Positions 8,745 to 18,300 of a stretch of DNA of 64,000 bases are shown in pieces (the first letter of the stretch is position 1; every line of letters starts with the position of its first letter). Location: assembly GCA_947565865.1 (NCBI GenBank), contig CANOHT010000002.1, forward strand, positions 1-64,000, read 5' to 3'. This DNA is from an uncultured Clostridia bacterium (GTDB taxonomy: Bacteria > Bacillota > Clostridia > Christensenellales > Aristaeellaceae). The notes under the pieces are model-generated. The model was not told the DNA's origin. It ran no database searches and saw only the letters and a program-made list of their open reading frames with translations. A program made the translations under genes and the position numbers.

Positions 8745-8879
8745 ATGACATTGACGCAAAAACGGTTGGTCATCCTGGCGGCGGTCATCATCGTGGGCGC
8801 CGTCCTGGGTCGGCTGACCCTGCGGGCCGTGATGAACGTTCTGCTGGGCGGGACGCTGTTCGGGGGGAATTTTCTGTGA
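8745..8879 (+). CDS. 44-residue hydrophobic peptide, likely membrane
   Basis: A strong AAGGAGG site lies about 10 bases before the ATG at 8745. The product (MTLTQKRLVILAAVIIVGAV...) is one long hydrophobic segment with a basic start, so it probably spans the membrane once. Its stop overlaps the GTG start of the hydrolase in the sequence GTGA, so the two are coupled. I do not recognise a family. The position under the TetR-controlled promoter suggests a role with the hydrolase. Confidence 0.6.
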   Translation: MTLTQKRLVILAAVIIVGAVLGRLTLRAVMNVLLGGTLFGGNFL

Positions 8880-9832
8880 ACAGGAAACAAGGCAAGAAGA
8901 AGGGACGCATCATGTGGGGCTTGATCTATGCGGCCGCTTTCATCGCGGCTTTCGCGCTTTCCATCGTGGTAAAGATAACGGCGGATCCTTTCGGCGGGAA
9001 ATACAAAGCTCATTGGGATGGCACGGTAGGTACCGTTCACACCGACCTTGCCTATGGCGAGGGCGCGGCCAACAAATTTGACCTTTATCTTCCAGCCGAC
9101 AGCAGTCGGGAAAGCTACGGCCTGGTGGTCTATCTCCATGCAGGCGGCTTCACCAGCGGCGACAAGAGCGGCGATGCGGAGATGCTCCAATGGCTGTGCG
9201 CCAAGGGCTATGTGGCGGCGGGGATCATCTATACGCTGTCCAGCGAGGAAAATCCCCAGGCCAATGTCTATACCCAGTCCGTGGAGATTCGGGAGAGCAT
9301 CCCTGCTGTGGTGGCTGAAGCCGCCAAACTGGGCTACAGCATCGACCGGATGGCGGTGGCGGGGGGCTCGGCCGGCCATGCCCTGGCCCTTCTGTACGCC
9401 TACCGGGACGCCGACCAGTCGCCTGTCCCCGTGAAGATGACCTTCGGCGCAGTTGGCCCCTCCTGCTTCTACCTGGAGGACTGGATCAACATGGGGGCCG
9501 ATCCCAACCACCCCATCGCTGTGGATCCCTCCGCGGATTACAGCGGCATGGCGGGTCTGTTCTCCGTGATGACCGGTAAACCGATCACCGCCGATATGTT
9601 TGCCTCCGGCGAATATCTTGCGCAGGTGAAGGATATTTCCGCCGCCATGTGGATCAGCGACAGCTCCGTACCCGCTGTTTTCGCCTACGGGGCGTGGGAT
9701 AAGGTGCAGGCCTTCAGCGCATCCAAAAAGCTGGATGCCGCGCTGACAGCGCACGGTGTGCCTCATGAATACATCGTGTTTGAGCATTCGGGCCACGGCC
9801 TGCAGAACGACAACACCCAGTACGCCCGGTAA
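8876..9832 (+). CDS. Alpha/beta hydrolase with N-terminal membrane anchor, early stop
   Basis: This is an esterase/lipase-type alpha/beta hydrolase of about 318 residues. It starts at a GTG that overlaps the upstream peptide's stop. A basic stretch and a hydrophobic segment (LIYAAAFIAAFALSIVV) form an uncleaved anchor. The oxyanion region reads LHAGGF and the nucleophile elbow GGSAGH. The catalytic His is in HSGHGL near the end. The frame hits TAA at 9830-9832, yet the same frame continues as MEKVVEYLDTYMPVR to a TGA at 9878-9880, which looks like the family's normal C-terminal helix. One nonsense change therefore seems to have removed about 16 residues. The nucleophile and His motifs precede it, so activity may survive. 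Confidence 0.8.
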   Translation: MNRKQGKKKGRIMWGLIYAAAFIAAFALSIVVKITADPFGGKYKAHWDGTVGTVHTDLAYGEGAANKFDLYLPADSSRESYGLVVYLHAGGFTSGDKSGDAEMLQWLCAKGYVAAGIIYTLSSEENPQANVYTQSVEIRESIPAVVAEAAKLGYSIDRMAVAGGSAGHALALLYAYRDADQSPVPVKMTFGAVGPSCFYLEDWINMGADPNHPIAVDPSADYSGMAGLFSVMTGKPITADMFASGEYLAQVKDISAAMWISDSSVPAVFAYGAWDKVQAFSASKKLDAALTAHGVPHEYIVFEHSGHGLQNDNTQYAR

Positions 9833-9904
9833 ATGGAGAAAGTCGTTGAATACCTGGATACCTACATGCCTGTCCGCTGAACCTGCGCAGAGACGCAGCA
9901 AAAA

Positions 9905-9935
9905 GGAATCAGCTTGAACGAAGCTGATTCCTTTT
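9905..9935. terminator. Bidirectional terminator
   Basis: A perfect 11-bp stem (GGAATCAGCTT with AAGCTGATTCC), a 5-base loop and a TTTT tail lie between the converging hydrolase and GNAT genes. Confidence 0.8.
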
Positions 9936-9949
9936 CGCTTGTACGCTAT

Positions 9950-10468
9950 TCAGGGTTCCATACGGGACGCCACATAGCGGATGTGAGGCATGTCCACGCC
10001 CCGGTAATGCTTGGTGAAGCCGTCCGCCGCTGTCATGCCGTTGCGCAGCGCCACTCGCTGGGATGCCGTATTGGTATCCCGGATGATGGAGCAGACCTCC
10101 TCCGCCTTTAGCACGTCAAAAGCATACCGCTTGCACACCCTGGCCGCCTCGGTGGCATAGCCCTGATGCCAATACCGCCGCTGGAACAGGTAGCCGATCT
10201 CCAGCACCTCCTGATCCTTCCATGGCTGCATGGTCAGTCCGCATTGCCCGATGACCTCGCCCGTTTCCTTCAGCACCGCCGCCCACAGGCCGAAGCCCCA
10301 CTGCCGATACCGGGCAAGCTGCCTGTCCAGCCACTGCTGAACCACCGCGTCAGAAAAGGCCCCCTCATAGGCAACCATGACCTTTTCGTCCTTCAGAATC
10401 CGGCACAGAGCATCGTAATCATCCTGAGTAAGCTCCCGCAGCATAAGCCTTTGTGTTTCCAGAACCAT
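9950..10468 (-). CDS. GNAT acetyltransferase, RimJ/RimL-like
   Basis: This 172-residue GNAT-family N-acetyltransferase opens with the RimJ/RimL-type strand LETQRLMLRELTQDDYDAL. The acetyl-CoA loop is around RRYWHQGYATEAAR, and the late motif is NTASQRVALRNGM. It would move an acetyl group to an amine of a protein or small molecule; the substrate is unknown. A good AGGAGGAAAC site precedes the ATG. It is convergent with the hydrolase gene and appears to stand alone. Confidence 0.88.
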   Translation of the reverse strand: MVLETQRLMLRELTQDDYDALCRILKDEKVMVAYEGAFSDAVVQQWLDRQLARYRQWGFGLWAAVLKETGEVIGQCGLTMQPWKDQEVLEIGYLFQRRYWHQGYATEAARVCKRYAFDVLKAEEVCSIIRDTNTASQRVALRNGMTAADGFTKHYRGVDMPHIRYVASRMEP

Positions 10469-10562
10469 TGTTTCCTCCTGACGGCCTTATTCTTGATGGC
10501 CTGGCAAACAAATACCCGACCGAAAAGCATCTGTTTTCCGGCGGGCTATGGCTGATGACCGT

Positions 10563-11051
10563 TCATTGGCCCGCTGTCCGGGCCTCTTCCTCTTCCAGCG
10601 CCTCCAGGGTATCCTTCAGCCCCGCTAAATGAGAGGCTTCCTCCCGCGCGATGGCTACAAACGCCTGCCTGACCTCCTCTCGGTCACAGCGGGCGGCAAA
10701 GTCCAAGTAATTCATCATGGCGTCGTGTTCGCTCTCCGTGGCAAAGCGGTACAGACCCACCAGCGTGGTCAGACCCTCGGCGCGCTCCATCTCCATCACG
10801 CCGCCGGGAAACAACATTTCCGCGCCCATGGCCTTGATGAGATTCGCGTCCGCTACTTCATGCTCATGATGCCTGTTCCTCATGGCGGTGAAGCACTTCA
10901 AATGCTCCTGTTCGTCCCGCAAAATAGCCCGGATTCCCCGCGCTACCTCCGGGTTTGTCGCCAGCATCAGCGCCCGCTCATAAACGCGGATCGCTCGGCG
11001 CTCCATTTCCACCGCCACTGCCAGGGCTTCCAGCTCATTGCGAACAATCAT
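10563..11051 (-). CDS. Ferritin-like di-iron protein
   Basis: This is a 162-residue all-helical protein of the ferritin/rubrerythrin-like superfamily. Carboxylate/His pairs typical of the di-iron bundle are visible: EMERRAIRVYERA, RDEQEHLKCF, ESEHDAMMNY and AREEASHLAGL. It has no rubredoxin domain. I chose the ATG at 11051 (AAAGGAGAG upstream) rather than the in-frame ATG at 11087. A role in iron or peroxide handling is inferred from the fold only. The DnaA-box cluster lies directly upstream of its start. Confidence 0.75.
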   Translation of the reverse strand: MIVRNELEALAVAVEMERRAIRVYERALMLATNPEVARGIRAILRDEQEHLKCFTAMRNRHHEHEVADANLIKAMGAEMLFPGGVMEMERAEGLTTLVGLYRFATESEHDAMMNYLDFAARCDREEVRQAFVAIAREEASHLAGLKDTLEALEEEEARTAGQ

Positions 11052-11101
11052 GCTATCTCTCCTTTGCCTCACGCACAGGCTATACACCGTTCATCCTCAA
11101 T

Positions 11102-11194
11102 TCATCCACAGGGTTATCCACAGTTTGTGGGTAACTTGAATCAGACAAACTTCCCGACAACAAGGCTATCCACAGTATCCACAGGTTTTCCACA
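11102..11194. promoter_or_regulatory. DnaA-box cluster 1
   Basis: Six DnaA-box-like 9-mers occur in 93 bases: TCATCCACA (11102), perfect TTATCCACA (11114), TGTGGGTAA in reverse (11126), CTATCCACA (11166), GTATCCACA (11175) and TTTTCCACA (11186). It sits upstream of the ferritin-like gene, about 10 kb from dnaN. It could be an origin element or a DnaA titration site. Confidence 0.7.
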
Positions 11195-11277
11195 GCCCCC
11201 TGTGCGCTGCTTTTTCATGGGTTGGAATTTCAAAAAAGCTGATGATATCAGACTTTTTTCCCTATCGCCCGCAGATG

Positions 11278-11310
11278 AAAAAGGGCTCCCTCAACCAAGC
11301 CGGAGGGAGC
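11278..11310 (-). terminator. Intrinsic terminator of the DUF1858 gene
   Basis: On the minus strand an 8-bp perfect stem (GCTCCCTC with GAGGGAGC), a 10-base loop and a TTTTT tail follow the DUF1858 stop by about 20 bases. Confidence 0.7.
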
Positions 11311-11331
11311 TCCTTGCGTCAGACCATGTTT

Positions 11332-11532
11332 TTACGCATTCTCCTGAAGATAGCTGTTCAGCTTGCTGACCAGTTCCTCCACATTGGTGCCATGCGCAGC
11401 GCAGGCATCCTCCAGGGACTCAGCGGTGGCATGGGGGCAACCCAGGCAGTGCATACCAAACTCCATCAGGATCCGGGCCGTGCCCTGGTTCAACCGCAGC
11501 ACCTGGCCAATGGACATCGACTTATCAACCAT
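11332..11532 (-). CDS. DUF1858 disulfide-type small protein
   Basis: This 66-residue protein matches the DUF1858 family (hybrid-cluster-protein-associated redox disulfide domain). The signatures are SMSIGQVLRLNQGTARILMEFGM and the following CLGCPHATAESLEDAC, with the paired cysteines of the CxxC site. I chose the ATG at 11532 (GAAAGGAAC upstream); an in-frame ATG at 11595 would add an atypical tail. The family is common in anaerobes and is thought to have a redox role; no partner is encoded next to it. Confidence 0.85.
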   Translation of the reverse strand: MVDKSMSIGQVLRLNQGTARILMEFGMHCLGCPHATAESLEDACAAHGTNVEELVSKLNSYLQENA

Positions 11533-11595
11533 CGTTTGTTCGTTCCTTTCTTCGCGGAAGACATTCCGCTTTGATGATACGCCATCCCCGACCAA

Positions 11596-11942
11596 TTGTC
11601 AAGAGAACTCACCTTCTTGAAGGAAAAAACCTGCCCAAGGACAGGCCAAGCCGCGCATCAGCCCCGGGAGGAAGAGCCGACGGCTCTCTTTCTTCCATTC
11701 CGCCGCCTGATGCTTCACCGCAGGAGCAAGGCGTCATGCTGCTAAGCGAAATTTTCTCCGATGGAGGACGAAATCCGGCCTTCTTTAGCCGCTCCTTCGC
11801 GGCGGGCATGTGCTTACGCTTTGCCTTGCCAAGGAAGGAACAGTGTTTCAGGACTTCCCAGCCGGGTTCCTGCGTGGCAAACGACCAGAGAAGTCCTGGC
11901 GCATTATCCAAGCGGTCTTTCTCCTTGATAAAAAGCTCAGCA
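11596..11942. other. Intergenic region, no convincing gene
   Basis: This 347-base gap holds no gene I can support. A minus-strand frame runs through 11609-11998 but overlaps the end of the MBL gene and has neither a ribosome binding site nor a recognisable domain. The sequence is rich in short hairpins (for example GAGCCGACGGCTC near 11677). It may be a degenerate or intergenic repeat element. Confidence 0.5.
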
Positions 11943-12833
11943 TTATTCGTCCAGCTTGACCGGCAAATCCGTCTCGCCAAATGGATCGTTGCCCTCATAT
12001 CCTTCCAAATCCACCTGATGGCGATTCATCGCCAGGGGCAATTCACCCGCCGACTTCAGCACAGGTACGGGTTCGGGCGCGGAAAGCAGATGCACCGTCA
12101 TGTAATCCCCGTCAAACTCCAGGCGAATCTGTTCCCCCGCCCGGGTCATAGCAACAACCTCTGTTTGGCGGCAACGGCTGCGTCGGGCAAATTCCACCGC
12201 GATTTCCGCCCTTCCCCAGAAGTGCATGGGCACCAGCAGGCGGGGCTTCACGGTGAGGATAAAATAGTTCGCGCCAGCGTCAAACAGCCTGCCCTGACGG
12301 GGATCAACGGGGAAAAAGGTCAGGTCGATGGCCTTCTCCTCCGCGGCTTTGGCGATGGGCTCCACCGCCCCGCGATACGCTTCGTCCGCTTCTTCAATCT
12401 CCTTGACGGTTGATTCCTCCCGCCAATGCCAGAAGTTCAGATCCCCGGCATGGAACAGCCTCACACCGTCCACATCCACCAGAAAGGACACCCCAAGGTC
12501 TGTTGAATCAAAGGCCTGCACCCGGATGCGCGGAGACACCTGCAGCACATCGCCGGGCGCCATGCGCTTGCCCCGGGTACCGATGGGCATATCCGCCGCG
12601 ACAACATATGTCACCGGCGCGTGCTTTCGCCACTCAAATACCTCCGCGTCCATGTGGTCGGGATGCTCATGGCTGATAAACACCACGATTTCCTGAAACT
12701 GCTGAAGAAATTCCGGCGTAATGCGCTTTTCCTCCGGCAGCTCGCCGTTTTCGCCCAGCCAGTAGTCAAACACCAGCAGAGCACCGTCCAGCGCCGCAGA
12801 AAAGCCGCTGTGATGATAATAGGTAACATTCAT
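11943..12833 (-). CDS. MBL-fold metallohydrolase
   Basis: This is a metallo-beta-lactamase-fold hydrolase of about 296 residues. The first strand reads MNVTYYHHSGFSA, typical of the UlaG-like/DUF subset. The metal motif is SHEHPDHMD (HxHxDH), followed by HAGDLNFWHW with a metal-bridging Asp, and late VPMHFWG with a metal His. The substrate is unknown. The start is uncertain: the ATG at 12833 fits homology, while GGAGGT lies 22 bases upstream, and a TTG at 12845 or the ATG at 12863 are alternatives. It stands alone with its own promoter. Confidence 0.85.
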   Translation of the reverse strand: MNVTYYHHSGFSAALDGALLVFDYWLGENGELPEEKRITPEFLQQFQEIVVFISHEHPDHMDAEVFEWRKHAPVTYVVAADMPIGTRGKRMAPGDVLQVSPRIRVQAFDSTDLGVSFLVDVDGVRLFHAGDLNFWHWREESTVKEIEEADEAYRGAVEPIAKAAEEKAIDLTFFPVDPRQGRLFDAGANYFILTVKPRLLVPMHFWGRAEIAVEFARRSRCRQTEVVAMTRAGEQIRLEFDGDYMTVHLLSAPEPVPVLKSAGELPLAMNRHQVDLEGYEGNDPFGETDLPVKLDE

Positions 12834-12993
12834 TAGCTGGCCCAAGAAAATGAGCACCTCCATGAAGGCGCCAAAGCGCCCGCAATGTGCCTTGGCGTGG
12901 AAGCATAAACGCCAATGGCCGGGAGCCAGACTGGCTCATCTATATCAACAACGCCCCCAGAGGCGATGGATGTACTGGCAGCTCATCCTTGTC

Positions 12994-13022
12994 ATTATGC
13001 CATGAATCACCCTTTTTGTCAA
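12994..13022 (-). promoter_or_regulatory. Promoter of the MBL-fold gene
   Basis: On the minus strand, TTGACA (13017-13022), exactly 17 bases, then CATAAT (12994-12999). It leaves an untranslated leader of about 160 bases before the MBL gene. That leader contains GC-rich hairpins near 12864-12900. Confidence 0.65.
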
Positions 13023-13113
13023 ATTATTCGCCTGATTTCGTCATGAAAAACCATTTTCAGCACACTATGAGGCTCTTTTTTGTTGGAAAGTCCCACTTTT
13101 CATGGATTTTGAC

Positions 13114-14331
13114 TTATTTCATCCAGTCGCTGTGATCCTCTCCCGAGGCCCCTTTCAGCCGGACGCCCATGAGCCCCGCCAGGGTCGGCGCCACATCCCG
13201 CATGGGCATGGCAGGCAGCCTGCATGGCCGGATTCCCCTGCCGCGCACCGCCATCAGGCAGTTTTCCGCCGGATGGCTGGGGCCAAAGCCGTGAGTCGCT
13301 TTTTCTCTTTTGGCCTGGGGCAATCCATCGGAAAATACAACCTCCGGAGCGGCTTCCACCGCGAACCCTACCGTCGGCACGCAGCCCAGCGTATCCAACT
13401 CCTCACGGCTGTACACATGGGCCACGCCGTCCGATGCGCCCAGAGTGTTCAGGAAGTCTTTCGCCCTTCGCAGCCCTTCCATCCCCTCCTCACCGGGGAA
13501 AAGATAGGCGCTCATGCCATTGGACTGCACCCGGGCGGCCCTGCTCAACCCCGCGTTCTTGAGTAGCTCTGTGATACTAACGGTGCGGGAGACATCCGCC
13601 TGGCCATGATCGCTGACCAGTACCAGCAGCGCGTCCTCCATGCCGGGCGTCTTCCGCATGGTCTCCCAGACAGCTTGAACCCGACGCTCGTTCCGATTCA
13701 TGGCGTCCCTGGCTTCCCGGCTTTTGACGCCATGGTGATGACGCATGTCATCCAGGTCCACCAGATGCACCGCCGTCAGCTCCGGCTGATGGGAACGGAT
13801 GACATCCCTCGCCAGTACGGTGGCGTAATCGGACAGATGGGGCTCGCTACTGCTGATTCGCTCCCGACCATGCTTCCATTCCATATGGAGAATCCACCCC
13901 GTGGAACCGTACCGCAGCATCTTCAGCACCTGATTTTCACCGGGCAGAGCCAGTACCTCCGGGAAGTTCCAGCGTATATCGGGATGCTTTCCCGTCACCG
14001 GCCACAGGATGGAGGCGCATCGCCCTCCCTGCCGCTTCACCGCGGAAAACAGATTGTCCCCGCGTATCTTCGCCGCGTCCCAGTACCAAGCACGCATGGC
14101 CGCTTCCTTTTTCGGCTGAAAGGGCTGATTCTGTCCGATGCCATGATCCGAAGGGTCTGTACCGGTGACGAGGGTAGTATGCGCGGGATAAGTCAGCGCC
14201 GGAAAAACTGTCTTCACCTGGGTGCAAACGGCTGCTTCCGACATCCATCCGGCCAGAAAGGAATCCCGCTGTAAAACGCTGACGTCAGCTTCCGCCATGG
14301 CATCCAGAGAAAGCAGCACAATTTTCCGCAT
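13114..14331 (-). CDS. Alkaline-phosphatase-fold phosphodiesterase
   Basis: This 405-residue protein belongs to the type I phosphodiesterase/nucleotide pyrophosphatase branch of the alkaline phosphatase superfamily. The metal Asp is in VLLSLDAM. The nucleophile region is FPALTYPAHTTLVTG, with the metal-coordinating Thr in the TYPAHTTL signature. Metal ligands recur at HLVDLDDMRHHHG and VSDHGQ, and at the late GFGPSHP. There is no signal peptide, so it is probably cytoplasmic. The substrate is unknown. It may be transcribed on its own. Confidence 0.85.
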   Translation of the reverse strand: MRKIVLLSLDAMAEADVSVLQRDSFLAGWMSEAAVCTQVKTVFPALTYPAHTTLVTGTDPSDHGIGQNQPFQPKKEAAMRAWYWDAAKIRGDNLFSAVKRQGGRCASILWPVTGKHPDIRWNFPEVLALPGENQVLKMLRYGSTGWILHMEWKHGRERISSSEPHLSDYATVLARDVIRSHQPELTAVHLVDLDDMRHHHGVKSREARDAMNRNERRVQAVWETMRKTPGMEDALLVLVSDHGQADVSRTVSITELLKNAGLSRAARVQSNGMSAYLFPGEEGMEGLRRAKDFLNTLGASDGVAHVYSREELDTLGCVPTVGFAVEAAPEVVFSDGLPQAKREKATHGFGPSHPAENCLMAVRGRGIRPCRLPAMPMRDVAPTLAGLMGVRLKGASGEDHSDWMK

Positions 14332-14504
14332 AATTCCTCCGTGGCATCATCCTATAATCGCTATAAAAGACAATAGAGAAGCCAGTCACCAGCAACGTCG
14401 CAGGGACAATGCCAGCCTGCAACGTCGGGTAAAACAGTCTTCTCTATCATCAACGCGGATTTTCATCCGCGACTTAGTTAGTATACACCTTTTTTGTTGT
14501 TTCG

Positions 14505-15302
14505 TCAAATCCTGTACAAAAATTTTTTTCGCTGCCTGAAGCTGGCCTGATACTTCCCTCCCAAGCTCTTGACCCATTCTTTGGCCCGCTCAACATCCGC
14601 GTAATCCCGTCCTGTGTCATGGCTGTCGGAACCAAAGGTGAAGCACGTTCCACCCAACTCAATATATCGCTTGATGATGCTGATCTCCGGCAGGGGCGCG
14701 CCCATGGCTCCATAGGTAGAAGTGTTGATTTCCAGACACTTATCCAGCTGAATGATCCGCTTGCATATGGTGTCGAAGGCATCCGGGGCATCCTGATACC
14801 GCAGAGGCCGCTCGTCGCCAGTGTAGGCTGAAAACTTGGCTACATAGCCGATATGGGCAACACTGTCAAAGTCCGTCCAGGCACAAACAGATTCCGCTTT
14901 GGCCTCGGCATAGGCCCGATAGGCCTGAGCCCTGGTTTTTCCGCCGAAATACGCTTCCTTGTCATAGCAGTCCACGCCATTGACCAGGTGCAGACTCAGC
15001 AGACGGAAGTCGAAGGGCTGGGCATCCAGCATGGCCTGAATGCTTGGACGAAGAAGCGGGTTATCCCCAATTTCAACCCCAGCCCGAATAACCAGCGTTG
15101 GATACTTTTTCCGTATGGCTTCAATTTCGTTCCACCATAAATCCCAAATAGGCGGTACGTCAATGCCCTCCTGAGGGTGGCCGGGCTCGATATGCTCCGT
15201 CAGGCAGATTTCCTGTACGCCCTTTTCCACCATGGATTGGCATAATTCGTCCATGGTTTGCCTGCCGTCCATGGAATGCGCCGTATGCAGGTGATAATCC
15301 AT
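14505..15302 (-). CDS. PHP-domain phosphatase, HisJ (histidinol-phosphatase)-like
   Basis: This is a PHP-fold metal-dependent phosphatase of about 265 residues. Metal motifs are DYHLHTAHSMDG at the start, ICLTEHIE, and the late FTFGSDSHD. HisJ-like histidinol phosphate phosphatases have this pattern, but no other his genes are nearby, so the role is open. The frame reaches back to an ATG at 15326 whose first residues (MFHVEQ) are only the parS site read as protein, so I prefer the ATG at 15302. It is 27 bases downstream of addA and probably shares its transcript. Confidence 0.82.
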   Translation of the reverse strand: MDYHLHTAHSMDGRQTMDELCQSMVEKGVQEICLTEHIEPGHPQEGIDVPPIWDLWWNEIEAIRKKYPTLVIRAGVEIGDNPLLRPSIQAMLDAQPFDFRLLSLHLVNGVDCYDKEAYFGGKTRAQAYRAYAEAKAESVCAWTDFDSVAHIGYVAKFSAYTGDERPLRYQDAPDAFDTICKRIIQLDKCLEINTSTYGAMGAPLPEISIIKRYIELGGTCFTFGSDSHDTGRDYADVERAKEWVKSLGGKYQASFRQRKKFLYRI

Positions 15303-15309
15303 CCTTCGT

Positions 15310-15325
15310 TGTTCCACGTGAAACA
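15310..15325. promoter_or_regulatory. parS-like ParB site, 1 mismatch
   Basis: TGTTCCACGTGAAACA differs at one position from the 16-base palindrome bound by ParB/Spo0J near bacterial origins (TGTTTCACGTGAAACA). It lies in the 27-base gap between addA and the PHP gene. Confidence 0.85.
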
Positions 15326-15329
15326 TCTC

Positions 15330-18300
15330 CTATTCTTCCCACTGAACAGTGTAAGCGCTGTTCTTTTCCAGTGCATACAGCCACATTTCGCTGACAGACC
15401 TCCCTGTGATCTCCTCCAGCGCTCTGGCGTACCAATTCAGCTGTCCCTGATAACGGGCTACAAACGCTTCCTCATGCACAATATGATCCGTTTTGTAATC
15501 CAGCAGAACCCACTGGCCGTTCTCCATAAAAGCGCAGTCAATGACACCTTGAAGCAGCGTTCCTTCCGGAAGACGAAGGTTAAACCCCCATTCCCGCTTT
15601 ACCTGCTGACTTTGTAAAAGTCGTCTGCCCAGGGGACTGTCAAAAAAATGAACAATCGGCTGACTATGGAGCATAAAGGTATCCTCGACAGCAAAACAGC
15701 CCTGCTCAATAAGCCGATCAATTTCGTTTCTCAGGACCTGCTCCCGATCAGCGGCCTGCCGGATGCATTCCAAATCCACCAGGGACAGCAATCGGTGAAT
15801 CATGGTACCTCGATCTGCCCCTGTCAGCTGCTTCTTCTCCATGAAAGCCGGCCGGGCAGGCAGCTCGCTTAGCCTCAAGGGCATCAGGATCGTCTCCGCC
15901 TGTCGCTTGCTTTCCTCACTCTCCTCCGTATCCGTCAGAGGCAGCGGATCGTGAAGCACATTCTTCTTAGCCAAACTTGACACAGATGTCTTCAGCGGCA
16001 TGGCCTGAATCGGCGGTTCCTCCGGCCAGGGCGCGGCGGAAGCAGGCTTCGCCAGCACGTTGTGCAGCCACGACCGCCAGGGTTCAGCATTCGGCGTTTT
16101 ATCCACAGCGTCAGGCTCCTCATAGCGCCAAAGCTTGATCTGCCAAGGGGTTTCGTTCTGTGGATAAGTTGTGGATAAACGCTTTTGACCGTCACCAACC
16201 ACCACCTGCATAACCCAATCCATCATGCTCTCCGCCGCCCAAATGCGATAGTCGCTGTCCGGCATATGCCAGCTCAGCTTACCATCCTCCGGCGCGCATC
16301 CGATGAGGATCAGCCGTTCTCTGGCGCGAGTCATCGCCACATAGAGAAGCCTTGCCCGTTCGGCCTTTTCATCCAGCAAACGCTGAATATCAAAGGCTTC
16401 CTCCGCCATGGTCTCCCTGCGGATGTTCAGCGCTCTGTTCACATAGGGCAGGCTGACCCCCAATCTGCTGTGCGTCATCAGCCCCGAGCGGCGGTTCAAG
16501 TGCAGCTTTTCCCCCATTCTCGCACAAAAAACTACCGGGAACTCCAACCCCTTGCTTTTATGGATGGTCATGATCCGTACCAGGTTCTCCCCCTCGCCCA
16601 GGGTCTTTGCGGAACGGTCATCCCCGCTGAGGCGCTGCTCCTCCATCTGCCGTAGAAAGTCAGATAGCGTTACGCCGCCGTTGGCCTCGTATTCCACAGC
16701 CCTTTGGCAAAGCATCCGAAGGTTTGCTTGACGAAGCTCACCTTCAGGTAACGCCCCACAGGCCGCGTACAGGCCGGTTTCCCGCAGGAGCATCCACAGG
16801 AAGTCGCTCAGCCGCATCACCTGGCTTCGGAATCGCCATTCTTCCAATTGTTCCCTGATGGCCCGGCAGCGCGCCCCTAATTCATCCTCCCCTTGGCAGC
16901 AGGCTACAAAAGCGTCGTAAAATCCTACGCCGCGCCCTGTCTGGCACAGTCGTATGGACGCCAGCGCCTGATCGCTGAGCTGAAAGGGCAGCATCTTTAG
17001 TACAGAAAGCAGCGGCATATCCTGCCGACCGTTGTCCAGCAGGCGTAAAAGCGCCATCATGGAGGTGATTTCCGCCAGGTTAAAGTAATTTTCTGAGCCG
17101 TCAAAGTACACGGGAATACCTTGCTCCTGAAGCAGCTGAGCCATGGCGGAACCCACGCCCGCCACCTTCGGCAGCAGAATCACCATGTCCCGATAGGTCA
17201 TGCCCTCCCCTGCCAGGGTTTGAATCCTCTGGGCGATGATCTGTACCTCCGCCGCATGCTCCTCAGCCTTTCCGCCTTCCCCCACATCCGCCAAATGAAT
17301 CTCGATGGGCGGATCGTGCTCTGTTTCCCGTCCCGCAATCAACTCCTCGGCAGCGGTGTAATTAAGCTCTGTCACCGTTTCCCTCATGAGCCGCCGGAAA
17401 ATGATGTTGGTTCCCTCCAGGATATTTGTGCGGCTGCGAAAGTTCTTTTGCAGGAAAATTCGCCGCTCACTGGCGTCTTCTTCATCGCTGTATGTCAGCA
17501 TACGGTGAAGGAACAACCGCGGTTCCGCCTTTCGGAAGCGGTATATGCTTTGCTTCACATCCCCCACCATGAACATACAGCTGTTTTTCCCGTGGATACT
17601 TTGCAAAATCGCGTCCTGAACAGCAGAAACGTCCTGGCACTCATCGACAAAAATGTGATCGTATTCTTCCTGAAGCGCCTCTCGGTAAATTTCATCGGAA
17701 AGTACCGTTAGGGCCATTTGCTCCAAATCACTGAAATCCAGATAGCTTCTTTGCCGCTTAGCCTCCGCAAAATACGATTCAACGCGCCGCAGCAGTACCG
17801 CTAAGCCCTTCAAATGGGTCTGAATCATTGCCCATTCCCACTGAACCTTCGTTTCGTTCAGCGCCAGGCTGTCAGCGGTCTCCTTAATCATGGTCTTGAT
17901 CTTATTCCGCAGCGTGTTATACTGCTTCTGCCACTGCTTCTGCTCATCCGTCAGACCGCGGCAGGTAACGGCTTTGGTGAGGCTGAAGGTCGCCAAACCT
18001 TCAGCCATTTGCTGGGGTTTCTGCTCGGCCAGAGCCGTCAGCAGATGATATCCCTGCCAATCCTGCTGGAGGGTGGCATGCAGCGCCTCCACGGCGTTAA
18101 CGTCCTCAAACAGCTTCTCCTGCGCCGTCAGCAAAACGCCGATCCCCTGCAGCTGCCGCTTGCCCTGGGCCGCCAACACCTGATACCACGGATGCTCCGC
18201 CAGCTTGTCCACCGTAAGCAAGTCAATTTTTTTGTCCAGCCAGTCGAAGGGCTGAGGCAGGGACATCAGAAACTTGTACAGCTGGCCTGTCATATCGCGA

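Noticed and set aside
11609..11998. Minus-strand frame overlapping the end of the MBL-fold gene
   Set aside because: It has no start signal and is rich in Pro, Arg and Ser; the stretch looks like intergenic or repeat DNA.
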